From Idiomarina piscisalsi (lineage in GTDB: Bacteria > Pseudomonadota > Gammaproteobacteria > Enterobacterales > Alteromonadaceae), in NCBI RefSeq assembly GCF_002211765.1, contig NZ_CP022133.1:2046001-2110000 (forward strand): a DNA stretch of 64,000 bases, read 5' to 3'. The position numbers and the translations under genes were made by a program. Shown piece after piece: positions 1 through 7,106 of this stretch (positions within the stretch are counted from its first letter, which is position 1; every line of letters begins with the position of its first letter). The notes under the pieces were generated by a model that saw nothing but the letters and a program-made list of their open reading frames with translations, was not told where the DNA came from and did no database searches.

Positions 1-984
1 CGGGCCGGTGGGGTAATCAATCGCTTTATTGTCAGCCGTTGCCTGTTTGCCGTTACTTTCCATGTCCAGCTGCTGCAGGTAGTTCGGCAACATACGCAGG
101 CGCCCGTCGTACGGCAAAATAGCCAGGTTATTAATGCCCAACTCTTCACGGTTATACACGCCATACAATGCCAGTAGCATAGGAATGTTGTCCTCCACCG
201 GCGCCGTAAAAAAGTGTTCGTCCATGGCTTTGGCGCCTTCCAACATACGCTCAAATGGTCGTACGCCCGTTGTCAACGCAATGCTTAGGCCAATAGCCGA
301 CCACAACGAAAAGCGTCCACCAACCCCTTCGCCAAAAGTGAATTGCTGCGACGGCGGAATGCCATAGTCGGTCATCGCTTGGGCATTCGCTGACACGCCT
401 ATCACGTGCTTATCCAACCACTGCTCCTGACTTAACGCAGGCTCTATCCAACGTCGCACGGTATCGACATTGGCAAAGGTGTCGATAGTGCCAAACGACT
501 TAGAGGAAATAATAAATAACGTGGTTTCCGGGTCGACAATAGGCAGAACAGCGTATAACTGACCACCGTCCATTGATGACACAAAGTGCACCTGTAAATT
601 ATGCAAAACCGCATCATCGGCGAACTCTCTTAAAGCAAACGCCCCCATTTGCGGCCCTAGGTCAGAGCCCCCCACGCCAATATTCACCACATCGGTAATG
701 GACTTGCCGGTAGCACCTAACCAACGGCCAGAGCGCAACGTTTGCACTACCTCAACAAAGCGGGTTTTGCGGTTGGTTTGTTTCGCCACCGCATGAACAG
801 AGCGGTTCAGCACATGGGTAACCGGGCGCCCTTCGCTCACGTTTTTGTACTCACCACGACTCAGCTGCTCGCGGGCGTCATAAAAGGATTCAGGCAAACG
901 TTTGCTTGCCTGCTCTGCTAACTCATTCACTGACCGCTTCTGGTAGGTTGTATCCAGAGCTAAATAAGGTCCGTTTTTTATCAT
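1..984 (-). CDS. pgi: glucose-6-phosphate isomerase (partial, C-terminus off left edge)
   Basis: Interconverts glucose 6-phosphate and fructose 6-phosphate in the cytosol and links glycolysis to the UDP-GlcNAc precursors used by the adjoining polysaccharide genes. The first 328 codons are present; family members are about 550 residues, so roughly 220 are missing beyond the edge. Seen directly: the sugar-phosphate-binding segment NIGVGGSDLGPQ at residues 101-112, the SSKSFGTIDTF loop at 160-170, and the PGI signature region GVGGRFSLWSAIGL at 220-233. The ATG is at 982-984. It follows the WbpM-type gene on the same strand across a 56-base gap that holds a REP-like palindrome. A pgi gene at the end of a surface-polysaccharide locus is a common arrangement. 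The identification is firm. Confidence 0.96.
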   Translation of the reverse strand, partial: MIKNGPYLALDTTYQKRSVNELAEQASKRLPESFYDAREQLSRGEYKNVSEGRPVTHVLNRSVHAVAKQTNRKTRFVEVVQTLRSGRWLGATGKSITDVVNIGVGGSDLGPQMGAFALREFADDAVLHNLQVHFVSSMDGGQLYAVLPIVDPETTLFIISSKSFGTIDTFANVDTVRRWIEPALSQEQWLDKHVIGVSANAQAMTDYGIPPSQQFTFGEGVGGRFSLWSAIGLSIALTTGVRPFERMLEGAKAMDEHFFTAPVEDNIPMLLALYGVYNREELGINNLAILPYDGRLRMLPNYLQQLDMESNGKQATADNKAIDYPTGP

Positions 985-1010
985 TTATACGTCCGTTTTT
1001 TTATTTCCTT

Positions 1011-1034
1011 GTAGCCTGACGTTATTACGTCAGA
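1011..1034 (+). repeat. REP-like palindrome, copy A
   Basis: GTAG head at 1011-1014, then a stem of CTGACGT (1016-1022) and ACGTCAG (1027-1033) around a TATT loop. The sequence continues as ATGCG and ends at 1046 with CTAC, so the whole element is bounded by GTAG and CTAC. The outer CTAC, read on the minus strand as GTAGCTTGA, encodes the last Val-Ala and the TGA stop of the WbpM-type gene. The same element recurs near 30.7, 43.4, 48.1 and 60.6 kb. A GTAG tetranucleotide before a palindrome is the hallmark of REP elements mobilised by RAYT (Y1) transposases; no RAYT gene is in this window. Confidence 0.8.
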
Positions 1035-1040
1035 TGCGCC

Positions 1041-2963
1041 TCAAGCTACGTCGCTTTTATCTTCGCACGTGCGGTGTTTGTTCCAAATCACGTCACAAAT
1101 ACGGTCATCCGTCGGCTTGTAACCCGTTGGGGCATTTAGCAGCACTTCACGCAGTTCATCTATGGCAAAACGCTGACACGTGTCGTCCAGCTTATCCAAC
1201 AATTTCTCCATGTCATTCCATGACAGCGACTGTTCATTGGCTCGCAAAATGCGGGCATGATCACTGGCTTCAACGTTATCCCCAATCAATAACTCTTCAT
1301 AAAGCTTCTCGCCCGGACGCAGACCACTAAATTCAATCGCAATATCGCCGTGCGGATTTTTCTCTGTCTTTTCTTCAAGCCCGGACAAGCGAATCATCTT
1401 TCGCGCCAAGTCGACAATTTTTACCGACTCGCCCATGTCTAACACAAACACCGACCCTGAGTGTCCCATGGTGCCCGCCTGTATCACTAATTGCGCGGCT
1501 TCAGGTATGGTCATAAAGAAGCGGGTAATATCTGGGTGCGTCACCGTGACGGGTCCACCACGTTCAATTTGCTCTTTAAACAGCGGTACGACAGAACCCG
1601 ATGAGCCTAAAACGTTACCAAAACGTACCATGCAAAAACGCGTTTCCGACTGACGTAGCGCTAATGCTTGCAACACTAGCTCCGACAAGCGTTTCGTCGT
1701 TCCCATCACATTGGTCGGGCGCACTGCTTTGTCGGTAGAAATTAATACAAACTGCTTAACACCCGCCGAAATCGCCGCTTCTGCCGTATGCCAAGTGCCA
1801 AATACGTTATTACGCACGCCTTCGACCATGTTGTATTCAACCAAAGGCACGTGCTTATAGGCGGCGGCATGATACACCGTGTCGACATCGAAGCTTTTCA
1901 GTACCGTTTCGATACGGTTACGTCGCTGTACCGTGCCAATCACCGGTATGACTTCTGCGCCAATGCCTTGCTGCTCACATATATCAATCAGTTCTCTTTC
2001 AATGCTATATAAAGCAAATTCTGACAGCTCATAAAGCACTAAGACTTTAGGTCGCTGCAGCAATATCTGACGACACAGCTCCGAGCCAATAGAGCCTCCG
2101 GCGCCCGTCACCAATACCGTTAAACCGGTAATGTGTTTTTCCATTAGGCGGGCATCCGGCGTCACCGGGTCGCGTCCTAAAAGGTCTTCGACTCGAATGT
2201 CCTGTAGCTGATCAATGGACATTTCATTATTCACCATGTCCGCCATGCCCGGCACGGTCTGAACTTTGACCGGGAGGCATTCCAAAGCTTCCAGAATTTC
2301 TCGGCGACGAGAGCGAGGTGTGCTGGGAAGGGCCAGTAAAATACGCTGAATATCTGCGTCAAATACCGCTTTTTCAATATGCTTCGGGTTGATAACGCTC
2401 ATACCAAGCACCGACGTATCTTGCAGACCGGAATCATCGTCAGCGAACATGACAGGGTGAAATTCACCACCGTTATTTAAAGCTTGCGCCAGCTGGCGCC
2501 CGGCAGACCCAGCCCCATATATCAGCACCCGGTCTTTCTTGCGACTCATAGCGCGCTGATAACCTTCACGAACAATCAAACGGCTGCCGCCGGTTAACAG
2601 GAATGCCAGCAACACATAATTCACCACCGCTGACACCGGCAACGCAATACCCATAACCAGCGCGCCAATCACTAAAAACGCACCGCTGAATATCACAGTA
2701 ACAAACACTAAGCTTAGAACTTTAAAGCCAACATAACGTACAACCGCACGGTACAAACCAAAACGAATAAACGCCAATAAGGTTGCGCACAAAACAATGC
2801 CGCCAAGAATCATCCACTGCGACCATTCCAACGGCATAATGGCATCAAAGCTGAGTAAATAAGCGGTTACCATTGCCACCGTAATGGAGACAATATCCAC
2901 AAAAAGCCCGATACCGCGCTTTGCGTTTCTTGGTAACTGCATCAACAACTTCAATGGATTCAC
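1041..2963 (-). CDS. wbpM: WbpM/FlaA1-type nucleotide-sugar 4,6-dehydratase, membrane-bound
   Basis: Membrane-anchored short-chain dehydrogenase/reductase of the WbpM/PglF/CapD family, expected to convert UDP-GlcNAc to UDP-4-keto-6-deoxy-GlcNAc at the inner membrane. At 640 residues it has the full two-part length. About four membrane helices occupy residues 15-125. A degenerate first Rossmann fold follows (GAGSAGR at 150-156), then the catalytic SDR domain (GAGGSIGS at 287-294, STDKAVRPTN at 409-418). The usual YxxxK pair is MxxxK here (Met420, Lys424), as known for the WbpM branch. Together with the ketoreductase at 13.7 kb it could make a UDP-QuiNAc-type sugar. It starts 30 bases after the GfcC-GfcD gene, probably in the same transcript. 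FucNAc or bacillosamine-type products cannot be excluded. Confidence 0.9.
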   Translation of the reverse strand: MNPLKLLMQLPRNAKRGIGLFVDIVSITVAMVTAYLLSFDAIMPLEWSQWMILGGIVLCATLLAFIRFGLYRAVVRYVGFKVLSLVFVTVIFSGAFLVIGALVMGIALPVSAVVNYVLLAFLLTGGSRLIVREGYQRAMSRKKDRVLIYGAGSAGRQLAQALNNGGEFHPVMFADDDSGLQDTSVLGMSVINPKHIEKAVFDADIQRILLALPSTPRSRRREILEALECLPVKVQTVPGMADMVNNEMSIDQLQDIRVEDLLGRDPVTPDARLMEKHITGLTVLVTGAGGSIGSELCRQILLQRPKVLVLYELSEFALYSIERELIDICEQQGIGAEVIPVIGTVQRRNRIETVLKSFDVDTVYHAAAYKHVPLVEYNMVEGVRNNVFGTWHTAEAAISAGVKQFVLISTDKAVRPTNVMGTTKRLSELVLQALALRQSETRFCMVRFGNVLGSSGSVVPLFKEQIERGGPVTVTHPDITRFFMTIPEAAQLVIQAGTMGHSGSVFVLDMGESVKIVDLARKMIRLSGLEEKTEKNPHGDIAIEFSGLRPGEKLYEELLIGDNVEASDHARILRANEQSLSWNDMEKLLDKLDDTCQRFAIDELREVLLNAPTGYKPTDDRICDVIWNKHRTCEDKSDVA

Positions 2964-2993
2964 GGCTATTATCCTTTTTATCGTTTCCGTGTA

Positions 2994-5873
2994 CTAGCGG
3001 TTATAAAACGGCGCTCTGTCGTCCGTATATTCATACAAACGAGCTCGGCGTTGCAACTGTTGACCGCCATTACGTGACAACGGCACCCAGGTAAAACCAA
3101 CGCGTTCACGGGTTGGGCGCACGCTCATTAAGTCAAAAGGTATGCTAATAAAGAAGCCTTTGGTAAAGCTTCCTTCACCATACTCTTCTGAGGACACATC
3201 CGTAAAGGCTGCATAAGCGCCAGCAACCACACCACTGTCAAAGCGTTTTTGCATGGTCACTTGTACGCCCTTGTCTTTCGCCAAAAACTGACCAAAATCT
3301 AACTGCAATAACGAATCGGACAGCCATGGCATTTGATAATACACACTGGCAAAACCGGTGGTCACTTCGTAATCTAAGAAACCAGCACCGCCTTCGAAGT
3401 CACGTTTGCGAACTCGATTCACGTTCAGACCAAAGGCCCAACGACTGTCCACCTGTTTATACAGTATTTCCGCCCCTAAACCACCGTACATGCGTTCTAA
3501 GTAGCCCGCGTAGGCCATGGCAAACCAGTCCTGTCCTAAACGTTTGTGGTAAGTCACCTGCGCTGAGTCTAACCAAATATCGTTTTGTACGTATTTACGA
3601 ATATCTGTGCGCACCGGCGGCAAGGCATCCTGCCCGCCACCTAAGAACAAGAAGTCGTCATAGTTAGTCGCTATGTTAAAGCCTACTTCACCAAACAACT
3701 CGATATTCTCGTTTAACCAACGGCGACCAAAAGCATATACACCCAGCTGATAGGTATAAAAGGTTTCCGGGTTGCCAAAACTCTGATCCAGGAAAGGTTT
3801 CAAGCCATAACGGTTGGTGAATTTGTTTTTAGGATTCAGCATCCAGCTGTCGTCGCCGCGCTCAGGCATATCCGGTGACTCCAGACGAACAAACAAGTCG
3901 TCTACGTCATCCACGGCTTTACCGGGATCACGGTTTAAAACGCGATCTTTAAACTGTTCTGCGTCAACTTTGGTGTTCACGTTCGGGTCAAATAAGGCCA
4001 TATCGACCATATTATAGGTTTTCACGCTGTCGGGTAATTCTGCCGCCATAACTCGCGCCGCCCTATCATACGCCTCTTTGCTATCTCGATAACGGGAATG
4101 ATATGCGTACATCGTCACTTCATCATCTTCCGCCACAAAGCGCGCTCCACTAAACGCCATTTGTTCACGCATGGTACGGTTCATACCTGCCCAGTCTACG
4201 TCGCCCAGCGACGCTTTGCGCTTCTCTTCAGTCGGTACAACCTTGTCTGGTGTCACCTTTATCTGATTCAAGGTACTGAAGTTAGTACGTAGGCTAAAGT
4301 TGAACATAAACGTGTTGCCACGCTCATAACTCAGCTGTACATCGAAGTAATCGGATACCTGATAATTGGCGCCGAAGTTCCAGCGGCTGTCTTGCTTTAT
4401 TGGTACACCCGCGCGTTCAGTTGAGTAGTCATTACCGTCGTACTCAACCTTAACACTCAAAGGCTCCCAAGGGGTTTGGTACTCGAGGCCACCAAACACG
4501 GCCATAGGCCCGGTAAACCATCGGTCAAACTCAATTTTACCGCCATTACCTCCGAAGCTACTTTCGCGCTGGCAATATTCGTCGGACAATTCGCAAAATG
4601 GGTTGGTTAAGTCATCATGCGTGCCCAAACGACCAAAGCCCAAACCTAAGCTGACATCTACCGGACCAAAGCGCTTATTCGCAACCACATACTCCGCATC
4701 AAACAACCCGGTACCAGCAAAGTCACGAAAACCCACGCTCACTTCCGGCAGCCAATAACTTTCTTCCCATAAGCGGGCTTTTATGTCGAAGCCTTTATCG
4801 GCAAGAATATTGTCACCGCTAAATCCTGGGAATTGACTATACAGTTTATTGGGAAACTCGGTATAAAACGCCGTGGTTTCTAACCAAGGCAACAACTGTA
4901 AGTTAACCGTATAACGACGGTATTCCTCCATATCCGTATAGCTCAGCGCAAAAGCGCCTTCGTCCATCATACGAGCGGTCGGGTTCTGTAATAAGCCCAC
5001 CGAACCATAATCGTTATAACTGGGGGACAAATCGCGGCGCGACCAATGCCATTCTGAGGTAGGTGCTGCATTCACCGGATACACAGGCGCGTTGGTTGCC
5101 GAACGAACCGATGTATCTGCCACAAAATGCTTCAACAAACCCCGAATGTCGTCACTTAACGACTTGTATTTTGGCGGCAACTGATTCGGTTCAAACCCTA
5201 ACCAAAGAATATTGCCCGGCATCAGCTCGGTTTCACTTTGTTTGTAGTAAGCCCAGCTAGCTTGTTGTTCATCATCAACGGACACGACCGTCGCCACGTC
5301 TTTGTTATGGCCAGCCAGTAACTCAGACTGCTCTTTAATACTATTTAACCAGTTTGCGACTGTCTTTCCTGTATGGAATTCATACTGACCAGGTTTATTG
5401 ACTAATCCATACACATAAATATGCTCTGGGCGTTCAGGTAAAACCAGCGAGTAACTTCCTTCTGGTAACAGTGGGTTGTCAGCTAAGTTTTGACGTGCTT
5501 GCTCAATGCTTAGCTGACCCCAGTATTGTTGCCCAAACTGCCAGCCCTTAATTTGCCCTTGCAGCATCAGCGCGGCATCAGCCTTGTCCGTTTCACGACG
5601 GCCACGCCAATAGGCTTCCAGTTCAGCCAACTGCAACAGTATATTTTGTTTCTCGCGTTCTAATTCGTCAGCCTCATCGGTTTTAACCAAGCGCACAGCG
5701 GGCCAGTATACGTCCGCCAATAGACCTTGCTTCTCAATGGCATTCAATGCCTGCTTGAGTCGAACCGGTCCTTCAAATTGCACCTGTTTGGTTTCTGCGT
5801 TTGCAACGCCTGACTCAGCCAGTACGGCCATAGCGAATAAAGCAATAAAAATACGTTTCATAACATCACTCAT
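2994..5873 (-). CDS. GfcC-GfcD (YjbG-YjbH) fusion, capsule/exopolysaccharide outer-membrane protein
   Basis: 959 residues with a signal peptide (about 1-26, ending GVANA). Residues 27-245 resemble the periplasmic GfcC/YjbG family: a helical stretch at 65-110, then the PERPEHIYVYGLVNKPGQYEF segment typical of its beta-grasp domain, which is related to SLBB. From about residue 290 it is a YjbH/GfcD beta-barrel (DUF940), beginning with NPTARMMDEGAFALSYTDME and continuing in alternating aromatic strands to the C-terminus. In E. coli, gfcC and gfcD (yjbG, yjbH) are separate genes of about 250 and 700 codons, so this is a natural fusion of neighbours in that operon. It overlaps the YjbF gene by 4 bases (ATGA coupling). 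The role is inferred from the family: secretion or surface assembly of group-4-like capsule. The transport chemistry is unknown. Confidence 0.85.
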   Translation of the reverse strand: MSDVMKRIFIALFAMAVLAESGVANAETKQVQFEGPVRLKQALNAIEKQGLLADVYWPAVRLVKTDEADELEREKQNILLQLAELEAYWRGRRETDKADAALMLQGQIKGWQFGQQYWGQLSIEQARQNLADNPLLPEGSYSLVLPERPEHIYVYGLVNKPGQYEFHTGKTVANWLNSIKEQSELLAGHNKDVATVVSVDDEQQASWAYYKQSETELMPGNILWLGFEPNQLPPKYKSLSDDIRGLLKHFVADTSVRSATNAPVYPVNAAPTSEWHWSRRDLSPSYNDYGSVGLLQNPTARMMDEGAFALSYTDMEEYRRYTVNLQLLPWLETTAFYTEFPNKLYSQFPGFSGDNILADKGFDIKARLWEESYWLPEVSVGFRDFAGTGLFDAEYVVANKRFGPVDVSLGLGFGRLGTHDDLTNPFCELSDEYCQRESSFGGNGGKIEFDRWFTGPMAVFGGLEYQTPWEPLSVKVEYDGNDYSTERAGVPIKQDSRWNFGANYQVSDYFDVQLSYERGNTFMFNFSLRTNFSTLNQIKVTPDKVVPTEEKRKASLGDVDWAGMNRTMREQMAFSGARFVAEDDEVTMYAYHSRYRDSKEAYDRAARVMAAELPDSVKTYNMVDMALFDPNVNTKVDAEQFKDRVLNRDPGKAVDDVDDLFVRLESPDMPERGDDSWMLNPKNKFTNRYGLKPFLDQSFGNPETFYTYQLGVYAFGRRWLNENIELFGEVGFNIATNYDDFLFLGGGQDALPPVRTDIRKYVQNDIWLDSAQVTYHKRLGQDWFAMAYAGYLERMYGGLGAEILYKQVDSRWAFGLNVNRVRKRDFEGGAGFLDYEVTTGFASVYYQMPWLSDSLLQLDFGQFLAKDKGVQVTMQKRFDSGVVAGAYAAFTDVSSEEYGEGSFTKGFFISIPFDLMSVRPTRERVGFTWVPLSRNGGQQLQRRARLYEYTDDRAPFYNR

Positions 5874-6565
5874 TGGGCTGACTCTGAGTTGTTGGTGCGA
5901 CCAATCCAGGTGACCTGTGTAAGGTTTAATGTCGGTTTACTGGGAATAATTCGTTGCTCGCTTTTTATGACATGACCGTCCTGTTCCACCCAGAATCGAT
6001 TCACAAAGCGCTCGCCGGTTAATAGGAACTCTCCCGTCTCTTCAACCAAAGTCGCTGTTGCCTGACCATAAGGCATATCCAGCTGCTCACGCTGTTTCAC
6101 CGAAAAAGCCGACTTCACGTATCGACTAACACGGGTGCCGTCGTCTAACTGAAAATCATAAGCGCGCTGCCAAGTGTTATTGCAACGCTGAGGTGTTGTT
6201 ACAATGCAGCGCAGTGGATCATTCGTTAAATTGGAAATACTCAGCAGATTATCATCAAGACCTTGCGTGCGTGTCACTCGCCCATGCTCCCAAATAAGGG
6301 TCTCTTTTTCTGCGCTAATAAAGTGGTATTTTTTCGGTGCATCAACAAAGCCTAACACAATCAAATTTCTGGCTTTTCCCTGCCACTGAGCATACAAGGA
6401 GGTGTAAGGAAAGTTATCTATTTCCTCGGCGCTTAGCTCAGCGTTCTCCGAGTCCTTAAATGCATACTCAACCGTTTCCCGAACCTCGTCCGTAACCGAT
6501 GTGCAGCCCGCTAAAATAAGAAAAAAACCGGCAAAGAGTCCGTTCCGAATCATAAAAAGTCTCAC
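5870..6565 (-). CDS. yjbF: YjbF/GfcB family lipoprotein
   Basis: 231-residue lipoprotein. The signal peptide ends in LAGC, with the lipidated cysteine at about residue 21, so it should be anchored in the outer membrane. The YjbF/GfcB family segment PYTSLYAQWQGKARNLIVLGFV lies near residues 53-75 (listed here only as a landmark), and the rest is predicted beta-rich. It is the second member of the yjbEFGH/gfcABCD set, placed between the small YjbE-like gene and the GfcC-GfcD fusion, whose start it overlaps by 4 bases. A strong intrinsic terminator separates it from yjbE. Function by family: accessory to exopolysaccharide or group 4 capsule export; the biochemical activity is not known. Confidence 0.85.
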   Translation of the reverse strand: MRLFMIRNGLFAGFFLILAGCTSVTDEVRETVEYAFKDSENAELSAEEIDNFPYTSLYAQWQGKARNLIVLGFVDAPKKYHFISAEKETLIWEHGRVTRTQGLDDNLLSISNLTNDPLRCIVTTPQRCNNTWQRAYDFQLDDGTRVSRYVKSAFSVKQREQLDMPYGQATATLVEETGEFLLTGERFVNRFWVEQDGHVIKSEQRIIPSKPTLNLTQVTWIGRTNNSESAQ

Positions 6566-6584
6566 AAGTTAAACCGCAGCGCAT

Positions 6585-6615
6585 AAAAAAATACCGCCAA
6601 ACGGCGGTATTTTAT
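6585..6615 (-). terminator. intrinsic terminator between yjbE and yjbF
   Basis: On the minus strand AATACCGCC pairs with GGCGGTATT around a GTTT loop (stem halves at 6603-6611 and 6590-6598), followed by a run of T at 6584-6590. This is a canonical rho-independent terminator 56 bases after the yjbE stop and 20 bases before the yjbF start. It should make yjbE expression exceed that of the downstream genes unless it is read through. Confidence 0.85.
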
Positions 6616-6671
6616 CACAGCTTTTAGACCGTGTTCACTGCGAAGCGCTTCGCAATCAACACATCAACCTA

Positions 6672-6971
6672 TTACTGAGCTGGAATAGTAATAGTGTAAG
6701 TGTTAGTACCTGTACCAGTCACTGTCACGATTGGATCTGGGTTTTCACCACCGTTGTCATCATCGTCGTCATCAACCGCTGGGTTTGATGAGCTATCAGA
6801 AACAACGGCAACCGTTGCTGCTGCTGCAACGCCAGCAAATACCATTGCTTGAGTTGTCATGCCACCGATGCCGGCACCTGATGCGCCTTCACCAGCAGTA
6901 CCTTCTTGAGCCATTGCTGGTGCAGTCGCTAAACCTAACGCAGCAATAACTGATAATGCTAAAGTTTTCAT
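6672..6971 (-). CDS. yjbE: YjbE/GfcA-like small secreted protein
   Basis: 99 residues from the ATG at 6969-6971, chosen because a clear signal peptide (KTLALSVIAALGLATAPAMA) follows it and a GGGAGTGAGG ribosome-binding stretch precedes it. The frame is open further upstream but has no such features. The mature part is Gly/Ala/Thr-rich with a hydrophobic AMVFAGVAAAATVAVV segment, a run of six Asp, and a Thr/Gly-rich tail. E. coli YjbE and GfcA have the same layout (signal peptide, Ala/Gly segment, Thr-rich end) at about 80-100 residues, and the position before yjbF supports the call. Sequence similarity in such low-complexity proteins is weak, so the assignment rests on layout and context. The function is unknown. 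Confidence 0.75.
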   Translation of the reverse strand: MKTLALSVIAALGLATAPAMAQEGTAGEGASGAGIGGMTTQAMVFAGVAAAATVAVVSDSSSNPAVDDDDDDNGGENPDPIVTVTGTGTNTYTITIPAQ

Positions 6972-6997
6972 AATATTAACCTCACTCCCGAGATATT

Positions 6998-7009
6998 GAT
7001 ACATGTATC
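6998..7009. promoter_or_regulatory. 12-bp perfect palindrome in yjbE leader
   Basis: GATACATGTATC is perfectly self-complementary and lies 27 bases upstream of the yjbE start, in the 135-base gap after the SLBB gene. It could be an operator or a small RNA hairpin in the leader. No known regulator site is recognised, and a clear promoter was not identified in this gap. Confidence 0.35.
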
Positions 7010-7106
7010 GCTGTAGACTGAAAACGCTCCAGTTAACAGCAACTTTCATAGTATGTTTATACGCTGCTAAATGCAAACTAGATTTTTAAATTTTCAGTAA
7101 AATTTG

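Noticed and set aside
6672..7076. 134-residue version of the yjbE product
   Set aside because: The first 35 residues precede a clear signal peptide and ribosome site and would include the leader palindrome.
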